From: Symsagittifera roscoffensis
Taxonomy: Eukaryota; Xenacoelomorpha; Acoela; Convolutidae
NCBI RefSeq assembly: GCF_963678635.1
Contig: NC_087066.1
Location: 4,154,485 to 4,218,484 of the forward strand
Reading direction: 5' to 3'
DNA: 64,000 nucleotides
Below the pieces are notes generated by a model. It had not been told where the DNA came from. It saw only the letters and a program-made list of their open reading frames with translations, and made no database searches. The translations under genes were made by a program, and so were the position numbers. Position 1 is the first letter of the stretch. Each line of letters starts with the position of its first letter. This document shows positions 57,601 through 64,000 of the stretch, piece by piece.

Positions 57601-59682
57601 GCAGAGGCCGTGCCCTGCATAACTGCCTCGGCGGAAGAGACATGCGACCACCTGATCAATACGTGGATAGCAAGACACGGATGTCCAATGACGTTTCAAT
57701 CGGACAATGGAACGGCTTTCGTAGGCGAGCTTACGAAAGAGCTTATGAGACGGTCACAAGTCGCTCAGGCTCACTCCACGACATACCACCCTCAGACGAA
57801 TGGCTTAGCGGAAAGACAGAATAGGACGTTAGTGTCGATGCTGAGAGTATATTGTTCCAGGTACATGACCGATTGGGACAGATACCTTCCACAGGTGATG
57901 GGAGCTTATAATAGCACGCAACACTCCACCACTGGAGTCAGTCCACACATGATGCTGACGGGACACGAGAAGTCTTTACCCTTGACATTCTTCTACCCAG
58001 AGTATGAGGGAAAGAAAACATCCCCACAGGTCTACGTGAGGGACGTGATCAGACGCCAACAGGAGTTGAACGACTTGTGTAGACGAAACACTCAGCAGGC
58101 ACAGGCAAGGCAGAGGAAAAGATTCGACAAGAAAGCAGCTGGTGCAAAGGCTTACTCGGTGGGAGACTACGTATGGGTATTTCAGAACGTTATACCACCG
58201 AAAGGGACAAAAAAGCTTCTGAAGAAGTGGAGGGGACCCTTCATGATTACAGAGGTGCACCAAGAGGGACGCTTTTATAGACTGAGTACTGGCCGAGCCG
58301 CCCACTACGAGAACATCAAGCCACACAATCCATCGACAGAAGACTGGTGTATACCTGCAGACATGGAAGAAGGGGATTATCTAATGATGGATCCTGCTTG
58401 TGAGGTCAATGAAAAAGGCACCAGGGAGAAGAACGATGGAAACGAAGTCGTAGAGGAAGGTACGGATACACCATTGGACCTGGATCCAAACGAACAGATC
58501 GAAGCGGACGATGAAACCTTGCCCTACGCAGAGGAAGATTGGCAGGATTCCGAACAGACAGAGGTTCCCAAGAACATGGAACCAGATCTTCCGTTCACGA
58601 TGCAGACTCGTCAGAAAGACGGGACGAGACTAAGAAAGAAATACAATCCTTACGGTGACGACTTTGTAGTGGATAGGATAGATCTAAAGAAAATAGTGGA
58701 GGAAGTAGTGGGTTTAGAGGAAATAACAGTGTCACAGGACATTGACATAGTCGATGATCACAACGATGAGTGGGTTGACGACTGGTCGAAACCCGAGGTG
58801 GAGTTCGACGATGAGCAACAGCAGTCAAATGAACAAGACCTGACGAACCTGCGTGTCTTAGAGTGGCTGAACGAAATGACATCAGACCCTGAAAAGACCA
58901 GCGTTACGATTCAAGACGTAGATCGCGAAAGCGCGAAATACATTAAGACCGAACGAGATGATCCTTCCTGGGCTGCCCAGGAAGGACAACTTCTCATTCC
59001 AGCTTCTAATCTTGACTTAATACCCGGTATGCGATCGACGGGGACGCCGATGGATATTTTTGTCCGGGGAGTGGGGGTAGGACTTACCCACACTGAAAAC
59101 TTGATAATAAAAAAATTGAGAATAGCAAGAGAAACAGGAAACTTAGAAGCAGAAACAGGTGAAGAACCTAAGAAACCTGACATAGGCAGGGTAGTTGAGT
59201 CATATTTTAATTTACCAAATGAATATTCGAGTAACATAATACTAACAGACAGTGATTTCATACTCACAAACAGAACATGTGCGGTAGCTATCACCGCAGA
59301 CATGAGTTTTAGGACGGCGCTAGCGGCAGATTTTAAGAGGGAATATAAAAACGTGGAATTCCTTTGGAAGCAAAGACCAGGGATAGGGGGCGTAGCAGCC
59401 TTACCCCCGGCGGTGTCGCAAATACCGGGAAAGTACTTATGCTTCCTGGTAACGAGGGCGACAGAGAAGCAACACGTGGACCCAGAAAATCTAGTCTTGT
59501 CTTTGACGAGGCTGAGGGACTTCCTTGTGGAAATGGACGTGAAGGAGCTTTCGCTTCCAGTGTACGATCCAAATAGAGGAAGACTGCATCCTCGGGAATT
59601 GTACGCGCTTGTACACGTGATATTCTCTGATACGAACATACAAGTATATCTACATAAGAAATATTACTTAAGTATAGGCTGA
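54655..59682 (+). CDS. ORF2: RT, RNase H, integrase and C-terminal macrodomain-like region; 1675 aa
   Basis: RT: RFCCDFRYLNAVTIKDAYPIP, LDLGSAFWQV, the FGLCNATATFQ block and YVDD at about 119-122. RNase H: LDTDASVVAISGIL (Asp about 267) and HQNADSL. A long acidic linker covers about 400-870. Integrase: zinc module SHDQMGHQG ... CLSCQQ (890-930), catalytic Asp in QIDHQKI (about 957), Asp in QSDNGTAF (about 1016), Glu in GLAERQNRT (about 1053), then a GPF-type block (KKWRGPFMITEV). After another acidic linker, residues about 1520-1670 resemble an OARD1-type macrodomain: TCAVAITADM, LAADFKREY, KYLCFLVTRAT, LTRLRDFLVEMDVKELSLPV and IFSDTNIQVYLHKK follow the order of that fold. The Gly-rich phosphate loops are altered (FRTALA; DPNRGRL), so ADP-ribose binding or hydrolysis is doubtful. 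The ATG at 54655 is incidental, because RT starts in ORF1. Confidence 0.85.
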   Translation: MACGVVMAKKKGGQLRFCCDFRYLNAVTIKDAYPIPRIDESLSKLGDAKFFTTLDLGSAFWQVPLRKKDREKTGFACELGLYQWKRMPFGLCNATATFQRLMAQALTGVTKKYGNLLMCYVDDVVIATPTLEDHIDRLDEVFGCMKRAGLKCKPSKCEILRDSIKYLGRMVDRHGVRPDPEAVEAVLTWKAPRTDTQLMSFLGFANYYREFIKGYADKVYPMQKLMRNKGKKFEWNDEAQVAFENIKRELCEAPVLGMPTEKGMYVLDTDASVVAISGILHQEQEWNGRTVLRPIAYGSKVLSDTEMKYGAPKAEMFAVVTFVEKYRAYLGSAPFKLRVDNRALSWLKTYSMDQSYIGRWIVRLDGYHMIIEHRMRDKHQNADSLSKKTEFYERLEQKQANQAEVKEGFSFLDKETYEALPLTRWLDKSGHPIPGHPELPVEKAAEIKILSKEDPVPLDLLLRSNLVQQELSRMNINSLSLLDKTVQVTPQVMRMLGGLLEREVTRDDPEWTAAVASLTVSKKVKIMPSRQQHEENKRDCRTIVQQLVSSIPQEILTSTSYGRKEQGSSKRKKTVTFVDREKEGEEVEQNLLQDYLSGEKDEEKNQQSQDQHPGQVNLSGESEIDEKIPDEKQDLENKVLYGESRWMRRKYGHDLEERAVSSTTPSTDDKSESSRMNTYSDRDSTSGSELSELAIHTLLVETRARNLDREVYQDPDSDRYLIPSERVFDNAADDLETIAVSKRSISLLPQKEVVRTDLQPFQQETQPLAKIWCVKMEEDTHQPNELNSQMRIMKTYLKARYRLSDLLRAQRNDRMTSNLKRWIENGAPDKGDLEEDSYRILRQYFMQKEGRLYLNKDGIVACRRREEDKVLYKYNAIVLPQLYQTELLFRSHDQMGHQGIDKVYQRILKRFEWPGMKKACEKWVTACLSCQQVKDPRKLRFPLQSIESSEFNEVVQIDHQKICMTDSGYNQVLVMIDHFTKYAEAVPCITASAEETCDHLINTWIARHGCPMTFQSDNGTAFVGELTKELMRRSQVAQAHSTTYHPQTNGLAERQNRTLVSMLRVYCSRYMTDWDRYLPQVMGAYNSTQHSTTGVSPHMMLTGHEKSLPLTFFYPEYEGKKTSPQVYVRDVIRRQQELNDLCRRNTQQAQARQRKRFDKKAAGAKAYSVGDYVWVFQNVIPPKGTKKLLKKWRGPFMITEVHQEGRFYRLSTGRAAHYENIKPHNPSTEDWCIPADMEEGDYLMMDPACEVNEKGTREKNDGNEVVEEGTDTPLDLDPNEQIEADDETLPYAEEDWQDSEQTEVPKNMEPDLPFTMQTRQKDGTRLRKKYNPYGDDFVVDRIDLKKIVEEVVGLEEITVSQDIDIVDDHNDEWVDDWSKPEVEFDDEQQQSNEQDLTNLRVLEWLNEMTSDPEKTSVTIQDVDRESAKYIKTERDDPSWAAQEGQLLIPASNLDLIPGMRSTGTPMDIFVRGVGVGLTHTENLIIKKLRIARETGNLEAETGEEPKKPDIGRVVESYFNLPNEYSSNIILTDSDFILTNRTCAVAITADMSFRTALAADFKREYKNVEFLWKQRPGIGGVAALPPAVSQIPGKYLCFLVTRATEKQHVDPENLVLSLTRLRDFLVEMDVKELSLPVYDPNRGRLHPRELYALVHVIFSDTNIQVYLHKKYYLSIG

Positions 59683-60085
59683 ATGATGTGCGAGAGGGTG
59701 TTAGGCCAAAGGACCAAGTTGCATGTAATATGTGATATGTGTGTTATGTTAGGTTATGTTATGTGTTAGGTTATTAAGATCATGGGTAAGTAGGGGTTAG
59801 TGACCATGAACAACTAGATGACGATCTTGGGAATAGATCCAAAGTTTGGATTGTCCAATCTTAGGTCGAATTCCAAAATTTTAGAAACCAATTGATTTTA
59901 ATAAATTTTAGGATAAATATCTTTTTATCTGAACTGTCTTTAAGCAGATTTTAACGATGTATGTTAAGGTGAAATTGACAAGTGTGACATTCGTGATTTC
60001 TTTTCTAGATCCTGATTGATCATTTAATTGCTCACTTGAGTCAAAACTTGAAATCGAAATCAAAATAAATTTGGAGAAGAACAGT
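59683..60085 (+). other. Spacer between ORF2 and ORF3 with simple repeat
   Basis: AT-rich, contains TTAGGTTATGTTATG-type simple repeats (59749-59778). No ORF. Ends with the acceptor-like site described separately. Confidence 0.5.
59991..60008 (+). promoter_or_regulatory. Candidate splice acceptor for ORF3 mRNA
   Basis: GTGATTTCTTTTCTAG ends at 60008, a strong pyrimidine tract plus AG, 77 bases before the ORF3 ATG. Expression of ORF3 from a spliced RNA, as for env genes, is a reasonable inference. The donor was not identified. Confidence 0.45.
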
Positions 60086-63000
60086 ATGGATAATTTCAAC
60101 CTGGATGAATTGATGGACCTGGCAGAGGCATATGTAGGACCGATGGTAGATGCGATCTATCGTCGGCTGATCGAACGAGACTTCGCTCTGGAGGACCCAG
60201 AGGTGGTCATGTTGCTGACCGCCCTGATTAACATCTTGGGGCACGACAACCGTGGGGACTGCCCCACGGAAGTCCTGTTGATGGCAGCATATGGAGAAAG
60301 AGGAGTACTAGACCGCCCGAACATGAGAGTGATGAGGTGGAGAAACGGGGCTCTCTCAGGGAGTGACTTGGCGAATGAGCCTGGGTTGGGAAGTTCTAGG
60401 ACTTACCAACCAGGTGAGATGCCAATGCCCTCCAAGCCCAAACCTGGGCTGACGAGAATGCATCAGGAGATGAACAGTGAGGCGACCTCGTCTGGTTCAC
60501 CACTGAGAGTAGCTGTGCCACCAAAAGGGGCGAGAGTAACACAGAAGGTTCAGACGAACCAAACCATACAAGATCTGGACGAGATGAACGATCAGTTGAG
60601 AAGTACGAAGAAGGAGTTAGACGATATGACGAAGACCATGCTGGCGATGGAGGAAGACCGGGACATGTGGAGAAAGTTGTTTGAAGACTGCAACAAAAAG
60701 CAGGGTCAAGAGATCGAACGCTTAAGGCAGGAATACAAAGAGCGATCGGAGCAGGTGGCGTTGACGACGTCCATTGAGAAAGTGATACCTGCAAGGGATA
60801 TTCCTCGTGGGCAGTCCCCGATGGAGCTCTTGACACCTCGAGAAATGAGTCAAACAACGGAGACACGGCTTCCAGCAGAGACGAACCGAGTAACAATCCC
60901 GGATCCTAGTGACACCTTGGGTGATCCCGTCGTAGAACAGACAGTGAGAAAACTGATAGAGACCGCTGGACGATTGGTCGCTAACAAGAATGCACCAGGT
61001 TCCGGGGTGACTGCACCCTATGGAACGATTGACGATACGGGCAGAGTACAACTCTCCCAGACAATAATCAGACAAGGGATAAGTGACGTGACGCCACTCA
61101 GGGGGAGTTCGAAGATCACAGAGAGAAAAGCAAGGAAGATGCCAGCGAAGAAAGTGTCTCGTGTAATGGACGTGCAGAAGAATAATCAATTAAAGTATAA
61201 TTTCACGGGAGTTCCGGAGACAGATCCGAGAGCCTGCTTCAATCGAGCTACCTGGAGCCCGGCTGTGAACCTGCAGCAACCACCACTCGGGACATCTCAC
61301 CTGATATTGGGAGACAGCTTAGTCAGAGTGCTGTCGAATTTGAGGTTCTCGTGGGTCACCACGGTGATGGCCTTTGGAGGCGCGACGATTGCCCAATTAT
61401 ATCGCATGGTGGAGCTGATGAATCCAGGGAAGATACCCAATGTGATGATCTTAGTTGGGACGAATGACATCTCCAGAGGATCAGATGAGCAGGAAGCACT
61501 GTGGGAATCAATGATGGTGTGTTTGTTCACCACTCTCTGGCAGAAGTTCAGTTGCGCGGTACTGACCGTTTGCACGGTGCCAATGAACGCAAGAAACCTG
61601 ACAGCATCAGGAAGAAGGCACAACGAGGGAGTCATGAGATGGAACAACATCATAAGAAACCTAGCAAATCGAAATGCCGGAAGAATGATCCTTATGGACA
61701 TTGAACACGAATTGAGAGCCATGGAGCAAGCCAGACTGACTTCGGATGGCATCCACTTTGACACCATCGAGGGACAAGCTTGGTTGAATCGAGTCTTCCA
61801 AGAACGGTTGGACGAGTTAGAAGCAGAACTCTCTGACACAGGAGTACTAAAGGAAGAGGGAACGGTGAATGATACGGTGATCACTACCTTTGTGCCTCCT
61901 AACCTGGAAACGCGTTTGGGTACAGTCCCAGCCGCAATAAATTACCGGCAACAAAGCTCCAGCGAATCAGGTCGAAGAACTGACGTGCAGGATCGGTTGG
62001 GAGAAGCACCGACGAGGAGGACAATTCATCCTAGGAGAAGGATAGGACCCGTCAACCAACCAAACGAAGGAGTAGCAGGCACGTCCAGATCAGACACTAG
62101 ATCGGAGACAACGAGTAGCAGTCGAGAAGAGAGACCGAACAGAGGCTCATTGTTATGGTCTAGACCCATGCCGTCTCCCTGGCACATATACAAAGAAGAA
62201 CTGATGAAGCTGGACCTGCAGAAAGTAAGCTTCATCGAAGATGCAAGGAGGATGCTAAATGGAGCGACGCTATCCGTCAGCAGATTATACTCAATAACCG
62301 GCGTAGACTGGTTGATAGCCGCTAGCATAAATTTCAGCTCCACGACAGCCTTAAGATTTGCTGACTTGGAAGGACTGCCCTCCAATAACACAATGGGACC
62401 TGTGAATGCAAGACCGTTGCAGGATGTCAGATTGAACCATGAGGAGAGGAATCGTGAGGAAAGGCCAGGAAGATTCCTGACGGCGAGAGCGCCAATTGGA
62501 CAACACGTGAAGATATTCAAGCAACTGACGACACCACCTAGTCATGTGAAGGAGAGAGTATACCCAAAACAAGTGAACCAAGATGGTGATGCCCAGAGAT
62601 ATGGCGGATTGACAGCAATAAAGAAAGATGAGAGCATCTTCGCCGCCTACGACAAAGCAGAAATGAGAAAGGCCAAGATCATGGTAGTAGCGAATTCAGA
62701 GTTCGTGTACACCTCTAAGTCTTTGTTTTGGCCGGACGTCATAATGCTGGCCGCAGTTGACCTGGACCTATTGCAATCAGTGTCATTGGCTATAGGGGTA
62801 CAGAGGCAGACAGAGATGAACCCGATAACGATTGTGTTTGCTGGCATCAATGACCATCTACACAGTAGAGGTTTTCTGAGCAGGCTCAGAGATCCTGCAA
62901 CAGCAGAAAACGCAGTATGGCCCGCGATAAAAGACATCCTGGAGTCAATGGGTGAAGTGGTAGACGCGACAAAGGAGGGAACATTCAACAAAGTGGCGTT

Positions 63001-64000
63001 GAGAGTAGTATTTGCGTTGTCTCCGGGATATGCATATCTCCCGGATGGACTGAAATTTGTGTATGCAATGGTAGCCTTACTTTCGGAGGGAAAATATGAT
63101 GTGATCATATCAGCCCCGAATCGCATGATAGAAATGGAGAACCTGAGGCCACTTAAGGCTGAACTGCCTGCAGTATGGTCAGATATCTCAAACGCGATGA
63201 GAGGGTTCAAGGACCACGCGCTACACATGTTGGTGTTGGACGAAGTGCTGGGGTTGGAACTGTCCAACTTCAGTCGGCAACTCAAACTGAAACCAGGAAT
63301 AGATGACGACCATCGAGTGATTACGGCAATGTCCAACGACTTGTGGTTCCGAGCAATGGAAGTGGCGAGTGAAGACACGAGAAGAAAGAATTCACTGGAG
63401 ACGAGAGCTCATCTGGAAGCGATGGTGCTGAGAACCAAGCCGGAAGCAAACCAGTGGCTACACCTGAATCCGAGAGTAGCGGCATTGGGTGCAGATGCTT
63501 TTCAGCAAGGCCCAGTAATGATCACTAAGATATACGCCTACTTGTTGAAGGAGGTGAACCTGGCGGAAAATGCCGGGGAAAAGACAGCTGAGTTCGTGAA
63601 CAGAATGTGTCAGATTACTCTGGAAACCTTCTGGACCCAGGAAGTGAAAGGACAGGAGGGATTTGAAAGGACAGACAGCATGCTAGAAGGATTGGGAGCC
63701 GGATGGACCGCGTCCTTCTTGGCAAAAGTCTACCCGAAAGTCTCGCACTACTTGATAAAGGAATTCCTCCAAGCGGTAGTGAAAGTATCGATAGTGGAAT
63801 TAATAGCCCTGTTTGTAACATTTGGAGCGGAGAATTTCGTGAAAGGACCGGTGATACTGCTTACGGATGGAATACAGAACCTGCGACTAGATGGACTTTT
63901 GACGTTGATCGCAATAACCCACGGAAACTTGGGAGGGCTGATGAAACTGGCACGTTGTCCAGAGCAGATGAAAGAGAGAGTGAGGAATCTGGATATGAAG
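60086..64000 (+). CDS. ORF3: coiled coil, SGNH/GDSL hydrolase and unknown C-terminal region; partial, at least 1305 aa
   Basis: Starts at ATG 60086 and is open to the window end (1305 codons, no stop). Residues 1-75 are a small helical region, 75-160 are Pro/Ser-rich, about 163-222 are a coiled coil (DEMNDQLRSTKKELDDM). An SGNH hydrolase domain lies at about 403-575, with LILGDSLV (Ser411), an AFGGATI Gly block, LVGTNDIS (Gly458, Asn460) and SDGIHFD (Asp554, His557): all catalytic residues are present. A second, degenerate SGNH-like arrangement may follow at about 870-1150 (MVVANSEF, FAGINDHLH, HLNPRVAALGADAF). The end, 1213-1305, is the part found as filler at 3.7 and 7.4 kb. There is no signal peptide and no clear transmembrane helix, so it is not an ordinary envelope protein. 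Substrate unknown. Confidence 0.8.
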   Translation, partial: MDNFNLDELMDLAEAYVGPMVDAIYRRLIERDFALEDPEVVMLLTALINILGHDNRGDCPTEVLLMAAYGERGVLDRPNMRVMRWRNGALSGSDLANEPGLGSSRTYQPGEMPMPSKPKPGLTRMHQEMNSEATSSGSPLRVAVPPKGARVTQKVQTNQTIQDLDEMNDQLRSTKKELDDMTKTMLAMEEDRDMWRKLFEDCNKKQGQEIERLRQEYKERSEQVALTTSIEKVIPARDIPRGQSPMELLTPREMSQTTETRLPAETNRVTIPDPSDTLGDPVVEQTVRKLIETAGRLVANKNAPGSGVTAPYGTIDDTGRVQLSQTIIRQGISDVTPLRGSSKITERKARKMPAKKVSRVMDVQKNNQLKYNFTGVPETDPRACFNRATWSPAVNLQQPPLGTSHLILGDSLVRVLSNLRFSWVTTVMAFGGATIAQLYRMVELMNPGKIPNVMILVGTNDISRGSDEQEALWESMMVCLFTTLWQKFSCAVLTVCTVPMNARNLTASGRRHNEGVMRWNNIIRNLANRNAGRMILMDIEHELRAMEQARLTSDGIHFDTIEGQAWLNRVFQERLDELEAELSDTGVLKEEGTVNDTVITTFVPPNLETRLGTVPAAINYRQQSSSESGRRTDVQDRLGEAPTRRTIHPRRRIGPVNQPNEGVAGTSRSDTRSETTSSSREERPNRGSLLWSRPMPSPWHIYKEELMKLDLQKVSFIEDARRMLNGATLSVSRLYSITGVDWLIAASINFSSTTALRFADLEGLPSNNTMGPVNARPLQDVRLNHEERNREERPGRFLTARAPIGQHVKIFKQLTTPPSHVKERVYPKQVNQDGDAQRYGGLTAIKKDESIFAAYDKAEMRKAKIMVVANSEFVYTSKSLFWPDVIMLAAVDLDLLQSVSLAIGVQRQTEMNPITIVFAGINDHLHSRGFLSRLRDPATAENAVWPAIKDILESMGEVVDATKEGTFNKVALRVVFALSPGYAYLPDGLKFVYAMVALLSEGKYDVIISAPNRMIEMENLRPLKAELPAVWSDISNAMRGFKDHALHMLVLDEVLGLELSNFSRQLKLKPGIDDDHRVITAMSNDLWFRAMEVASEDTRRKNSLETRAHLEAMVLRTKPEANQWLHLNPRVAALGADAFQQGPVMITKIYAYLLKEVNLAENAGEKTAEFVNRMCQITLETFWTQEVKGQEGFERTDSMLEGLGAGWTASFLAKVYPKVSHYLIKEFLQAVVKVSIVELIALFVTFGAENFVKGPVILLTDGIQNLRLDGLLTLIAITHGNLGGLMKLARCPEQMKERVRNLDMK

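Larger units (their letters stand above)
50096..64000 (+). mobile_element. Large Ty3/gypsy-like retroelement with macrodomain and SGNH ORFs (3' end outside window)
   Basis: Three consecutive plus-strand ORFs: Gag-protease (50096-54670), RT-RNase H-integrase-macrodomain (54655-59682), and an SGNH-hydrolase ORF3 (60086 to beyond 64000). The block order identifies a Ty3/gypsy-type element. Codon use is uniform through the three ORFs and differs from the AT-rich surroundings. At least 13.9 kb of coding sequence makes it exceptionally long. Left boundary unresolved, probably within 46.1-50 kb. Confidence 0.85.

Noticed and set aside
60086-64000. ORF3 as a retroviral envelope gene
   Set aside because: No signal peptide, no furin-type site, no transmembrane anchor seen; it contains a catalytic SGNH domain instead.

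Overview
This window is genomic DNA from a metazoan animal, very probably an aquatic invertebrate whose phylum I cannot fix. Two host genes with GT-AG introns are recognisable: a tetraspanin and an orthologue of the centriole protein CEP120. Everything else is accessory DNA: fragments of a protein-primed DNA polymerase gene, two Ty3/gypsy-type LTR elements, one nearly complete non-LTR element, two decayed reverse transcriptase remnants, tRNA-derived SINE-like pieces and satellite-like repeats.

Layout. 1-14 kb: a tandem triplication (period about 3.71 kb) carrying on the minus strand the N-terminal part of a Polinton/adintovirus-type family B DNA polymerase pseudogene with a spliceosomal intron. 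The three copies are joined by two near-identical 429-bp fillers that match the 3' coding region of the retroelement at the far right of the window. A separate fragment of the same polymerase class (palm domain) lies at 11.6-12.5 kb, and a fourth copy of an 840-bp internal module at 13 kb. 15.6-26.3 kb: a three-exon tetraspanin gene (minus), whose 9.4-kb first intron holds a 6.5-kb Ty3/gypsy insertion with near-identical LTRs and a 5-bp target duplication. 27.1-33 kb: ten exons of CEP120 (minus), incomplete at the N-terminus. 34-38 kb: a roughly 160-bp tandem repeat array interrupted by a decayed reverse transcriptase element. 40.2-44.9 kb: a non-LTR retrotransposon (minus) with an SGNH-hydrolase ORF, a PHD-finger ORF1 and an endonuclease/reverse transcriptase ORF2. 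45-46.1 kb: another broken reverse transcriptase. 46.2-49.3 kb: a non-coding leader-like region with repeated stem-loops and an array of one motif (AATCCGGAGGGGTC). 50.1-64 kb: a large Ty3/gypsy-like element (plus).

The right-hand element is the most interesting part. ORF1 carries Gag, two CCHC knuckles and protease. ORF2 carries RT, RNase H and integrase, followed by a C-terminal domain that reads like an OARD1-type macrodomain (ADP-ribose-binding fold). A third ORF, still open at the window end and preceded by a good splice acceptor in the position an env gene would have, encodes a coiled coil and an SGNH/GDSL hydrolase domain with its catalytic residues in place, plus a possible second degenerate SGNH-like unit. 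Together with the stem-loop leader this looks like a retroelement lineage with unusual accessory enzymes. All assignments are by reading motifs; no database search was run.
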